From Pseudorhodoferax sp. Leaf265 (GTDB taxonomy: Bacteria; Pseudomonadota; Gammaproteobacteria; Burkholderiales; Burkholderiaceae_C): 64,000 nt of DNA. Position 1 is the stretch's first letter. Each line of letters opens with the position of its first letter. The position numbers and the translations under genes were made by a program. The stretch is taken from positions 385,569-449,568 of the forward strand of contig NZ_LMMT01000040.1 in assembly GCF_001422365.1 (NCBI RefSeq). Direction: 5' to 3'. The notes beneath the pieces are model-generated. The model had not been told where the DNA came from. It did not search any database and saw only the letters and a program-made list of their open reading frames with translations. Shown piece after piece: positions 1 through 7,146 of the stretch.

Positions 1-480
1 GACGTGGGGACCGGGGTCGCCCTTTCTTTGGTTACTTTCTTTCGGCGAAACGAAAGAAAGTGACTGCACTGCCGGGGGCATATCCCGGCCTCTGGTGCTT
101 GTGCGACCACTACGTCTGATCGAGATGAGGAGGCGGGGTTTTCGCCCCCGCACGACGACTGACTTTTCTTGCTTCGCCAAGAAAAGTAAGCAAAAGAAGG
201 CGACCCCGGTGCCCCTGTCCCTGCGCTGGCGCTCCGGGCAACCTGCGGTGCTCGCGCCATGGGCTGCATTGCGCAACTCGCTTCGTTCACTGCGTTCACT
301 GCGCTCGGACAAGCGCAATGAGTCAGTTCACAAAGCGCGAGGTTCCCCGCGCAGCCCATGGCACTGCGCTCCTCGGCAGGGGCACAGGGGAAGTTGCCAT
401 TCGGGCCATCGCTGCGCTCGGCCTGGGATTCGGGCCTTCGCTGCGCTCGGCCGCCGTCGGGCATCCGGGTTCGCTCCATG
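1..480. repeat. Non-coding left edge with nested inverted and direct repeats
   Basis: No convincing gene lies here. Two hairpin units face each other. The first is 34-44/51-61, an 11-bp perfect stem with a 6-base loop. The second is 162-170/179-187, a 9-bp stem. Their flanks, 13-64 and 161-207, are imperfect inverted copies. Further inside are paired arms at 209-217/377-385, 256-267/351-362 and 267-274/313-320. At the right a 22-base unit is directly repeated (402-423 and 431-452, one mismatch). Open frames through this region are repeat-driven and resemble no protein family. It is probably a family of intergenic repeats of this lineage. Confidence 0.6.
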
Positions 481-2688
481 TCAGAAGTCGACGTGCAGGC
501 CGACCAGCAGCTCGCGCCCTGGCATCGAGGTGCCGCAGCCACCGTTCTGGAAGGCCGCGTTCGCCGTGCAGGGCGAGCGGTCCAGCGCGATGAAGATCGG
601 GTGGCGGTTCAGGTCGAACAGGTTGTTCACGCCCGCATAGAGCTTGACGCCCGGCGACACGCGGACGTCCGCGCGCAGGTTCCAGACCGTGAACGCGCCC
701 TTGCGGTGGATGTACGTGCTGCTGGGCTCGCCCTGCGGCACCAGCAGGTTCTCCTCGGTGTCGTACCACATCGGTCCGCGCAGCAGCGCCGCGACCTGCA
801 CAGTCCAGGCGCCCGCGTCGCGCGGTCCGCCCTGGCCGTAGCGCACGCCGGCCGAGCCCTCGAAGCGGTACATGCGCTGCACCTTGTCGGTGTTGAGCGT
901 GGCGGCCGCGCCCTTGTCGCGCATGTCGAAGTGGTAGTAGCCGCTGGCGAAGGCGTCGAGCACCTGGCCGCGCAGCTGCAGCGCGCGCGCCAGGTCCAGG
1001 TTGCCATTGAACTCGATGCCGCGCGCCACGATGTCGGCCGCGTTGTTGGCGTAATCCGAGGTGTTGGTCGAAGGCCCGCGCGAGACCGTGACGATGCGGT
1101 CGGAGATGGTGTTCTGGAACAGTGCCGTGTCCAGCCGCCAACCCGGCGCCTGCAGCGTGGCGCCCACCTCGACCTGCCGGCTGGTCTCGGGCTGGAGGTT
1201 GGCGTTGCCGAAGATGCGGCCGCCGCCCACGGCCGTGAAGTCCGAGGCCAGCTCCGTGGCGGTGGGCGCGCGGAAGCCCGTGGACGCACCGGCGCGCAGG
1301 TTCAGCAGCGCGCTGGCCTTCCAGGTCGCGCCCGTGGACCAGGTGTGGGTGTCGTACTTGCGCGTGGTGCTCACGGCCAGCGGCAGGTTGGGCGTGGCGT
1401 CGAAGCGCGTCTGGCCCCAGGTCTTGCGCAAGCCGGCGCGCAGCGTGAGCCGGTCGTCGAGCAGGGTCTGCGCGTCCTCGAAGTACAGCGCGTGCACCTC
1501 TTCGGTCTGGTTGTTGTCATAGGGCGCGACCTGGCCACTCGGGCCGCCGGGCATGGCCACACGCTCGCGGTTGGAGCGCAGGCGGCTCTTCTCCCAGTCC
1601 AGGCCCAGCAGCAGGTCGTTGCCCTGGCCGAGCTTGAAGCGCGGCTGCAGGCGCAGGCCGCTCACGTCTAGCGTGCGCTTGTTGTAGTCGCGCGAGGTGC
1701 CGGGCACCGCGGCCGTGCCCGAGCGGACCACGGGCGAGGCCCAGTTGAATTCGTCCACGTCGCTGAGGTCGTAGGCCTGGGCCATCCAGCGCACGCGCTG
1801 GTCGGCCGTGGCGCCTTCGTAGGTGAGGTCCAGCGAGCGGTTGTCGCGGTTGTCGCGGCTGTGGATGTTGGCGCCGGATCCGCGGAAGCCCGCGTTGTAG
1901 ATGCCGTCGGTGCGCAGCTGCAGCTGCACGCGGTGGTGGTCGGCCAACTGCCAGCCCAGCGCGCCGCTGGCGCCGCGGCGTTCCCAGCCGGTGTTGGCCA
2001 TGGTGGTGCCGCCCTTGCCGGAGTCGTAGTCGTCGCGCTCGCCGCCACTGAAGCCGAGGTACCAGTCGAACTTGTCGCTGGCGCCGGCCGTCTGCGCGTG
2101 GGCGCGCCACAGGCCCCAGGAGCCGGCCGTGAGGTCCACGCTGGAGCCCGGCTGGGTCGCGCCGGTCTTCATGAGGATGTTGACCACGCCGCCCATGTTC
2201 TGGCTGCCGTAGACCACCGAGCCCGGGCCGCGCACGATCTCGATGCGCTCCACGTCGGACGGGCTCAGCTTGGACAGGTTGGCCGTGCCGGCGCGCCGGC
2301 CGTTCACGAGCACCAGCACCTGGCTGCGGAAGTCGCGGCCCTGGCCATCGGTGGCGGCGCCGCGGATGTTCATCGAGGTCTGCGCGGCGGTCCACTCGCT
2401 CAGGAAGCCCACCGCGTTCTCGGCCAGCAGGTCGGTGACCGAGCGCGCGCTCGAGCGTTCGATGGTTTCGCGATCGATGGTCTGCGTGGTGGCCGCGATG
2501 CGGCTGCGGTCCTCGGGCCGGGCCGTGGCCGTGACGAAGACTTCGTTCAGGGCCCCGGCCGCGGGTGGCTGGGTCTGGCCCTGTGCGGTGCCGCACAGGG
2601 CCAGTGCGGCGGCCAGGAAGGAGGAACGGGGAAGGACTCCGAGGAGCGCGGCCGCGCGTGGGCGGCCGGGTGGCTGAAGGTCGTGCAT
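481..2688 (-). CDS. btuB: TonB-dependent outer-membrane receptor, BtuB-type (cobalamin uptake)
   Basis: This 735-residue protein is predicted to import a cobalamin or related corrinoid across the outer membrane, driven by TonB. The first ~38 residues look like a signal peptide ending in AQG. A TonB box-like EVFVTA follows, then a plug domain with the typical LVLVNGRR, VERIEIVRGPGS and YGSQNMGGVVNI stretches, and a long beta-barrel ending in an aromatic residue (HVDF). It is longer than E. coli BtuB, so the name rests mainly on the cobalamin riboswitch in its leader, about 140 bases upstream. No clear Shine-Dalgarno sequence precedes the ATG. Another corrinoid or metal chelate is possible. Confidence 0.85.
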   Translation of the reverse strand: MHDLQPPGRPRAAALLGVLPRSSFLAAALALCGTAQGQTQPPAAGALNEVFVTATARPEDRSRIAATTQTIDRETIERSSARSVTDLLAENAVGFLSEWTAAQTSMNIRGAATDGQGRDFRSQVLVLVNGRRAGTANLSKLSPSDVERIEIVRGPGSVVYGSQNMGGVVNILMKTGATQPGSSVDLTAGSWGLWRAHAQTAGASDKFDWYLGFSGGERDDYDSGKGGTTMANTGWERRGASGALGWQLADHHRVQLQLRTDGIYNAGFRGSGANIHSRDNRDNRSLDLTYEGATADQRVRWMAQAYDLSDVDEFNWASPVVRSGTAAVPGTSRDYNKRTLDVSGLRLQPRFKLGQGNDLLLGLDWEKSRLRSNRERVAMPGGPSGQVAPYDNNQTEEVHALYFEDAQTLLDDRLTLRAGLRKTWGQTRFDATPNLPLAVSTTRKYDTHTWSTGATWKASALLNLRAGASTGFRAPTATELASDFTAVGGGRIFGNANLQPETSRQVEVGATLQAPGWRLDTALFQNTISDRIVTVSRGPSTNTSDYANNAADIVARGIEFNGNLDLARALQLRGQVLDAFASGYYHFDMRDKGAAATLNTDKVQRMYRFEGSAGVRYGQGGPRDAGAWTVQVAALLRGPMWYDTEENLLVPQGEPSSTYIHRKGAFTVWNLRADVRVSPGVKLYAGVNNLFDLNRHPIFIALDRSPCTANAAFQNGGCGTSMPGRELLVGLHVDF

Positions 2689-2827
2689 GCGTCGTTGCGT
2701 TCAGGCCCCGCTCTCCCGCAAGGCCGATTTGCTGAACACACCGCAGCCGCACAAGCACGACCCGGGCCGCGCCGCCAGGGCGCGCACCCGCGTCGGAGCA
2801 GCGCACGCCCGCGGTGTCCGAGTCGAC

Positions 2828-3028
2828 TGCAAGGCCGGTATCCGGGCTCGCGGAGTGGTGCCTCGAAAGGCACCCGGCCCCTCGCCTTCCCACGCCTTGG
2901 GGGCGCAGTGGCTGCCGGCGCGAGCGCCGGCATGAGGGGTCGTGATCCGCTGACCGTTGCGGGGGCAGCGCAGGCATCTCACCTGCTTCCCGTTTGACCA
3001 CCGGCCTTGCGGCCGGCGGCACCTTGCA
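2828..3028 (-). promoter_or_regulatory. Cobalamin (AdoCbl-type) riboswitch
   Basis: Read on the minus strand, the element opens and closes with a 7-bp P1 helix (3022-3028 with 2828-2834). It contains the hallmark core CTGCCCCCGCAACGGT (about 2953-2968), the preceding ACGGGAA and GGTGAGATGCC segments (about 2974-2993), a GCCACTG block (2906-2912) and the B12 box AGCCCGGATACCGGC (2834-2848). Their order and spacing match the cobalamin riboswitch family. It lies in the leader of the TonB-dependent receptor at 481-2688 and should repress it when cobalamin is abundant. About 140 bases separate it from the start codon. I could not identify a terminator there, so control may be translational. Confidence 0.93.
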
Positions 3029-3035
3029 ACCGGGG

Positions 3036-3065
3036 CGTGGCGCCCTCCTGTGGAGGGGCGCCACG
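3036..3065. other. Strong hairpin just upstream of the riboswitch
   Basis: A 9-bp perfect stem (3036-3044 with 3057-3065) extends by four more pairs after a one-base bulge and closes on a short loop. In the receptor transcript it would sit immediately 5' of the riboswitch P1 helix. It may stabilise the 5' end of the leader or be a remnant of a terminator. No U-tract follows. Confidence 0.5.
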
Positions 3066-3108
3066 GCCCGCGCGGATTATCGTCCAGCCGCGTGCACCAC
3101 CCGGCCGC

Positions 3109-3126
3109 CATAACAGGCCTGTTATG
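3109..3126. promoter_or_regulatory. Perfect 18-bp palindrome, candidate operator
   Basis: CATAACAGGCCTGTTATG is a perfect palindrome. It lies between the divergently transcribed riboswitch/receptor unit and the substrate-binding-protein operon, 83 bases before the latter's start codon. Its symmetry and AT-rich ends inside GC-rich DNA fit a dimeric repressor or activator site. No regulator gene is adjacent, so the binding protein is unknown. Confidence 0.45.
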
Positions 3127-3209
3127 CCGGGCATGGCCTGGGCGTGGCTGTTGCCATGGGGCTGCGGTTCCTAGACTGCCTGCGACAGCCATTCCCCTGG
3201 AGCCCACCG

Positions 3210-4220
3210 ATGCAACGCCGCCAACTGCTCACCCTGGCCACCGCCGCCGCCCTGCCCGCCTTCAGCTTCGCGCAGGGCGGCAAGCCCCTGCCGCTCAAGT
3301 TCACGCTGGACTTCCGCATCTCGGGCCAGGTCGCGCCCTTCTTCGTCGCGCTGGCCTCGGGCTACTACGCGCAGGAGGGCTTGGCGCCCAGCTTCGACGT
3401 GGGCAGCGGCTCGGTGGCGGCGATCACGCGCGTGGCCAGCGGCGCCTACGACATGGGCTTCGGCGACCTCAGCGCGCTGATGGAATTCCAGGCCACGCAG
3501 GGGCCGCTGGTGCAGGCGATCTACCAGTACTACAACCGCGCGCCCTTCGTGATCATCGCGCGCAAGGACCGCGGCGTGACCGACTTCAAGAGCCTGGCCG
3601 GCAAGCGCATCGCGGCGGCCGCCGTGGAGTCCACGCGCCGGGCCTGGCCGATCGCGGCCCGGCATGCGGGCCTGAAGGCCGATGCCATCGAATGGGTGAC
3701 GACCGACTTCTCGCAGCGCGACAACGTGATCGTGCGTGGCGACGTGGACGGCGCGACCTACTTCCACGACTCGGCCCTGTCGCTGTTCCAGCGCGTGGAC
3801 CCGGCGCAGCTGGCCGTGCTCTCCTACGCAGACATCGGCGCCAGCCTCTACGGCAACGCCATCCTGAGTTCCAGCAAGCTCATCCGCGAGAAGCCCGAGG
3901 TCGTGCGCGCCTTCCTGCGCGCCACCAACCGCGGCATCCAGGACACGCTGGCCGACCCGCTGGGCGCCATGGCTGCCGTCAAGCAGCGCGAGCCGATGAT
4001 CGACGAGAAGCTCGAAGCCCAGCGCTTCGCGCTCACGGCCCGGTACATGGTGACGGCCGACACCCGCGCCCATGGTCTGGGGAGTGTGCAACCCGAACTG
4101 CTGGCGCGCCAGATCGAGGAGATCACGCAGACCTTCGGCCTCAAGACGGCGCCGGCGGCGGCCAGCGTGTTCAACGCTGGCTTCCTGCCGGCGGCCGGCG
4201 AGCGCGCCATCAAGGCCTGA
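3210..4220 (+). CDS. ABC transporter substrate-binding protein, NMT1/THI5-like
   Basis: A 336-residue periplasmic binding protein of the NMT1/THI5 (SsuA/TauA/ThiY) type. The ATG at 3210 is chosen because it gives a compact signal peptide (MQRRQLLTLATAAALPAFSFAQG); an upstream in-frame ATG at 3144 only adds an unlikely leader. The LDFRISGQVAPFFVALASGY and YDMGFGDLSALMEF segments match the ligand-binding lobe of the family. No permease or ATPase gene is adjacent. It starts an operon with a nucleoside deaminase (2-base gap) and an oxygenase, hinting at a nitrogenous heterocycle as ligand, but the ligand cannot be read from the sequence. Confidence 0.85.
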   Translation: MQRRQLLTLATAAALPAFSFAQGGKPLPLKFTLDFRISGQVAPFFVALASGYYAQEGLAPSFDVGSGSVAAITRVASGAYDMGFGDLSALMEFQATQGPLVQAIYQYYNRAPFVIIARKDRGVTDFKSLAGKRIAAAAVESTRRAWPIAARHAGLKADAIEWVTTDFSQRDNVIVRGDVDGATYFHDSALSLFQRVDPAQLAVLSYADIGASLYGNAILSSSKLIREKPEVVRAFLRATNRGIQDTLADPLGAMAAVKQREPMIDEKLEAQRFALTARYMVTADTRAHGLGSVQPELLARQIEEITQTFGLKTAPAAASVFNAGFLPAAGERAIKA

Positions 4221-4222
4221 GC

Positions 4223-4699
4223 ATGGACGAACTCACGGAGACCGATGGCCGCTACCTGCGCCAGGCCATCGCGCTGTCGGCCCTCGGCAGCGCGCGCGGC
4301 AACCGGCCGTTCGGCGCAGTGGTCGTCTCCGCCGACGGCCAGCTGCTGGCCGAGGCCCACAACGACAACGCCGCCACGGGCGACTGCACGGCCCATGCCG
4401 AGGTCAACGCGCTGCGGCAGCTGCGGCGCGAGGCCATGGTCGGCGCGACCATCTACGCCTCGGGCGAGCCCTGCGTGATGTGCGCGGGTGCCATCTTCTG
4501 GAGCGGCATCCGCCGCGTGGTGTTCGGCATCGACGCGGTGCGCCTGCGGCGCTTCCGCGCCAAGGACGCCGCCGCGGCCGACCTGCAGATGTCCTGCCGC
4601 GATGTGTTCGCCCACAGCGCGGAGCCTTTCACCGTGATCGGCCCTGCGCTTCTCGCCGAAGCCACGGCGCCGCACCAAGCCTACTGGGGAATGGAATGA
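4223..4699 (+). CDS. Nucleoside/nucleobase deaminase, CMP/dCMP-type zinc fold
   Basis: A 158-residue zinc-dependent deaminase. The catalytic HAE (H58, E60) and the PCVMC zinc ligands (C84, C87) are intact. Overall it resembles guanine deaminase and tRNA adenosine deaminase relatives rather than cytidine deaminase. It follows the substrate-binding protein by two bases, and its stop overlaps an ATG ATG pair near the next gene, so the three are probably co-transcribed. The neighbours favour a small-molecule (purine or pyrimidine) substrate over tRNA. TadA function cannot be excluded, but the operon context makes it less likely. Confidence 0.85.
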   Translation: MDELTETDGRYLRQAIALSALGSARGNRPFGAVVVSADGQLLAEAHNDNAATGDCTAHAEVNALRQLRREAMVGATIYASGEPCVMCAGAIFWSGIRRVVFGIDAVRLRRFRAKDAAAADLQMSCRDVFAHSAEPFTVIGPALLAEATAPHQAYWGME

Positions 4700-4737
4700 T
4701 GAGTTACGAATTGCATGAACTGACCAAGGAATCCCGC

Positions 4738-5679
4738 ATGGGCGCGGTCGGCACCGAGGCCGCGCGCGAGGTGCGCGTGATCGACCTGGCCGACTTCGAG
4801 CGCCGCCACGCCGAGATCGCCGACCAGCTGTGGGACGCCGCCGTCGATGTGGGCTTCTTCCAACTCGCCAACCACGGCATCGCGCTCGAGAAGGTGCGCG
4901 AGGCCTTCGCGATGACCGAGCGCTTCTTCGCGCTGCCGGACGCCGTCAAGGCGCGCCACCCGCTCAAGAAGGGCCTCAACGCGGGTTGGGAGAGCCGCGC
5001 CCAGGTGCGCCCGTCCACGGGCACGCCCGACCAGAAGGAGAGCTACCAGATCACGCGCCCGCACATGGAGGGCTTGTGGCCCGGCGAAGCGGCACTGCCC
5101 GGCTTTGAGCAGACCATGCTCGCCTTCGAGGCCCAGGCCTGGAGCGTGGCCATGCGCGTGCTGTCCTGCTTCGCCGTGAAGCTGGGCTTCGCGCGCGAGT
5201 TCTTCACGGCGGCGCACGACCCCAGCCAGCCGGACTACCAGAGCACGCTGCGCATGCTGCACTACTTCGCGGTCGATCCCGCGCTGCGCGAGCAAATGGG
5301 CCTGTGGCGCGCCGGTGCGCACACCGACTTCGACTGCCTCACGCTGCTGTTCCAGCGCAGCGGCCAGGGCGGCCTGCAGCTGCTGCCGGGCAAGGACATG
5401 GATTCGCAGGCCTGGACCTCGATCACGCCGGCCGACGAGTTGATCACCTGCAACATCGGCGACATGCTGATGCGCTGGAGCGACGACCAGCTGCCCAGCA
5501 ACTTCCACCGCGTGAAGAACCCCGCGGCCCACGAGTACCAGGGCGCGCGCTACAGCCTGGCCTTCTTTGCCCAGGCCAACCGCGGCGTCATGATCGACAG
5601 CCCTTCGGGCAAGTACCCGAGCATCACGGCCGGGGACTTCCTGCAGCAGCGCATCGCGGCCAACTTCAAGAAGTACTGA
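4738..5679 (+). CDS. Isopenicillin N synthase-like 2-oxoglutarate/Fe(II) oxygenase
   Basis: A 313-residue non-haem iron oxygenase of the IPNS family. The N-terminal VIDLADFE and VGFFQLANHGI match the DIOX_N region. The iron ligands are visible as HTDFD (H and D) and SNFHRV (H), and RYSLAFF supplies the Arg-x-Ser that binds the cosubstrate carboxylate. I prefer the ATG at 4738 because AAGGAA lies 6 bases before it and the stretch from 4696 to 4737 is unusually AT-rich. The in-frame ATGs at 4696 and 4699 are alternatives that overlap the deaminase stop. The substrate is unknown. Its 3' end overlaps the convergent MBL gene by 14 bases. Confidence 0.87.
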   Translation: MGAVGTEAAREVRVIDLADFERRHAEIADQLWDAAVDVGFFQLANHGIALEKVREAFAMTERFFALPDAVKARHPLKKGLNAGWESRAQVRPSTGTPDQKESYQITRPHMEGLWPGEAALPGFEQTMLAFEAQAWSVAMRVLSCFAVKLGFAREFFTAAHDPSQPDYQSTLRMLHYFAVDPALREQMGLWRAGAHTDFDCLTLLFQRSGQGGLQLLPGKDMDSQAWTSITPADELITCNIGDMLMRWSDDQLPSNFHRVKNPAAHEYQGARYSLAFFAQANRGVMIDSPSGKYPSITAGDFLQQRIAANFKKY

Positions 5680-6613
5680 GCCGCCAGACGCCCTCTCCGT
5701 CCACCTGCACCTGGCCTGCGGCCAGCAGCTCCTCCAGGTGCTGGGCGATGGTGCGCGCCTCGGCGGCATCGACCCACCAGCTCTGGTGGCCCGGCGGGTA
5801 CAGCAGCCGGCATGCGACGAGCTGGGCCAGTGTCTTGGGCGACTCCGCCAGCAGCGCGCACAGCCGCGCGCTGCGTTCGTCGATCTTGGCCGCGAAGGCG
5901 GCCAGGTCGCGCAGGAAGCGTTCGCGCTCGGTGTAGACGCCGCGGTGGTGGGAGGTCACCCAGACCTTGGCCGGCAACTCCGGCAACCGCCGCAGCGTGG
6001 CGCGGAAGTCGCGCAGGCTGGAGCCCGCATCGGCGTAATAGGGGCCGAAGCCGCTCAGGTCGATGTCGCCGATGAAGGCCACGCCCTCGGGCTCGACCAG
6101 CAGCACCGTGTGGCCGGCCGTGTGGCCCGGCATGTGGAAGGCGCGGATGCGCGAACCGCCCAGCTCCCAGCAGGCGCCGTCGGCATAGGCCTGGGCGTCC
6201 GGCCGCGGCGCGTAGTAGAAGTCGCGCCGGTAGCGGGCCAGCACCTCGTCGCCGAGTGCCGCGTCGGCCACGCCCATGGCCGCGAGCAGGCCGGGCCAGC
6301 TCTGCGCGGCCGGCAGGTCGGCATGGTGCACGTGCACGGGGGCATGGGGCAGGCGGTGCAACCCGGCCATGTGATCCTCGTGCACATGGCCCATGACCAC
6401 GAGCTCGCTTGCGTCGAAGGCCGCGCCGATGAAGTTGGAGACGATGGGCGTGTCCATGGCGGCACGCGTGTCGGTGCCGCGCACCAGCACCTGGTTGCCA
6501 TCGGGGTACTTGCCGCTGCGCGCGCCGAAGAAGACCGAGACGCGGCCGAACTCGACGTGCTGTACGCCGGCATGGGGCGCAGGATCGCGCGCAGCGGTCT
6601 GGGGGGCGTTCAT
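5666..6613 (-). CDS. MBL-fold metallo-hydrolase
   Basis: A 315-residue metallo-beta-lactamase-fold protein. The zinc signature HVHEDH is present, followed by the MPGHTAGHT histidine and the GDIDLSGFGP aspartate, and TSHHRG supplies a late histidine. A C-terminal segment rich in helices (LAQLVACRLLYPPGHQSWWVDAAEARTIAQHL, read in two parts) resembles the winged-helix tail of lactamase-like hydrolases. Start chosen at the ATG 9 bases downstream of a TATGGT hexamer; there is no Shine-Dalgarno sequence. It is divergent from the VOC gene and convergent with the oxygenase gene. The substrate is unknown. Confidence 0.85.
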   Translation of the reverse strand: MNAPQTAARDPAPHAGVQHVEFGRVSVFFGARSGKYPDGNQVLVRGTDTRAAMDTPIVSNFIGAAFDASELVVMGHVHEDHMAGLHRLPHAPVHVHHADLPAAQSWPGLLAAMGVADAALGDEVLARYRRDFYYAPRPDAQAYADGACWELGGSRIRAFHMPGHTAGHTVLLVEPEGVAFIGDIDLSGFGPYYADAGSSLRDFRATLRRLPELPAKVWVTSHHRGVYTERERFLRDLAAFAAKIDERSARLCALLAESPKTLAQLVACRLLYPPGHQSWWVDAAEARTIAQHLEELLAAGQVQVDGEGVWRLSTS

Positions 6614-6622
6614 GGGCACGGC

Positions 6623-6628
6623 ACCATA
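6623..6628 (-). promoter_or_regulatory. Candidate -10 element (TATGGT) of the MBL gene
   Basis: On the minus strand TATGGT ends 9 bases before the ATG at 6613, and no Shine-Dalgarno sequence intervenes. This spacing would place the transcript start at or within two bases of the start codon. No good -35 box is seen. Confidence 0.3.
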
Positions 6629-6662
6629 CCAGAGCGGTGCCGGTGGACTGTCGCGCGCGGCG

Positions 6663-6668
6663 CACAAT
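6663..6668 (+). promoter_or_regulatory. Candidate -10 element (CACAAT) of the VOC gene
   Basis: CACAAT ends 8 bases before the ATG at 6677 with only GC-rich filler between them and no Shine-Dalgarno sequence. It is one of seven similarly spaced hexamers in the window. A -35 box is not convincing. Confidence 0.3.
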
Positions 6669-6676
6669 CGCGCCCC

Positions 6677-7093
6677 ATGCAAAGCATCTTCCATTTCGCC
6701 TTCAACGTCCGTGACCTGGAGGCGGCACGCCGCTTCTACGGCGGCGTGCTCGGCTGCCGCGAAGGCCGCAGCACCGCCACCTGGGTCGACTTCGACTTCT
6801 TCGGCCACCAGATCTCGCTGCACCTGGGCGAGCCCTTCGCCACGGCACGCACCGGGCACGTGGGCGACAAGCTCGTGCCCATGCCGCACTTCGGGCTGAT
6901 CCTGCAACTGGACGATTGGCAGGCCATGGCCAAGCGCCTGACCGACGCCGGCACCGACTTCGTGCTGGAGCCACAAGGCCGCTTCGAAGGGCAGCCCGGT
7001 GAGCAATGGACCATGTTCTTCCTGGACCCCTTCGGCAACCCGATCGAGGTCAAGGGCTTCCGCTCGCTCGCAACCGTGTACGACGCACAGTAG
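6677..7093 (+). CDS. VOC family protein (glyoxalase/dioxygenase fold)
   Basis: A 138-residue single-domain vicinal-oxygen-chelate protein. It begins with FHFAFNVRDLEAARRFYGGVLG, the usual first beta-alpha unit with a metal-ligand histidine, and ends with FFLDPFGNPIEVKGF carrying the conserved glutamate. Such proteins include glyoxalases, extradiol dioxygenases and antibiotic-binding proteins; the actual reaction cannot be told. It is divergent from the MBL hydrolase, with only 63 bases between the start codons. The start lacks a Shine-Dalgarno sequence but has a -10-like hexamer 8 bases upstream. Confidence 0.85.
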   Translation: MQSIFHFAFNVRDLEAARRFYGGVLGCREGRSTATWVDFDFFGHQISLHLGEPFATARTGHVGDKLVPMPHFGLILQLDDWQAMAKRLTDAGTDFVLEPQGRFEGQPGEQWTMFFLDPFGNPIEVKGFRSLATVYDAQ

Positions 7094-7146
7094 CGCCGCC
7101 GCGCGGGGCTATCATCCCGCGACACAGGAACACGAGGAGGGGCACC

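Noticed and set aside
95-640. Open frames on the plus strand through the left-edge repeats
   Set aside because: They are built from direct and inverted repeats, have low-complexity Arg/Ser/Pro composition and run into the 3' end of the TonB receptor gene on the other strand.
2701-3207. Minus-strand open frame in the receptor leader, ending with a Cys-rich stretch
   Set aside because: It is contained in the riboswitch and its platform, and has no ribosome site or conserved domain.
4696-4737. Earlier ATG pair as the start of the oxygenase gene
   Set aside because: The added residues are AT-rich and unlike the family, whereas the ATG at 4738 has a well-placed AAGGAA. Kept only as an alternative.
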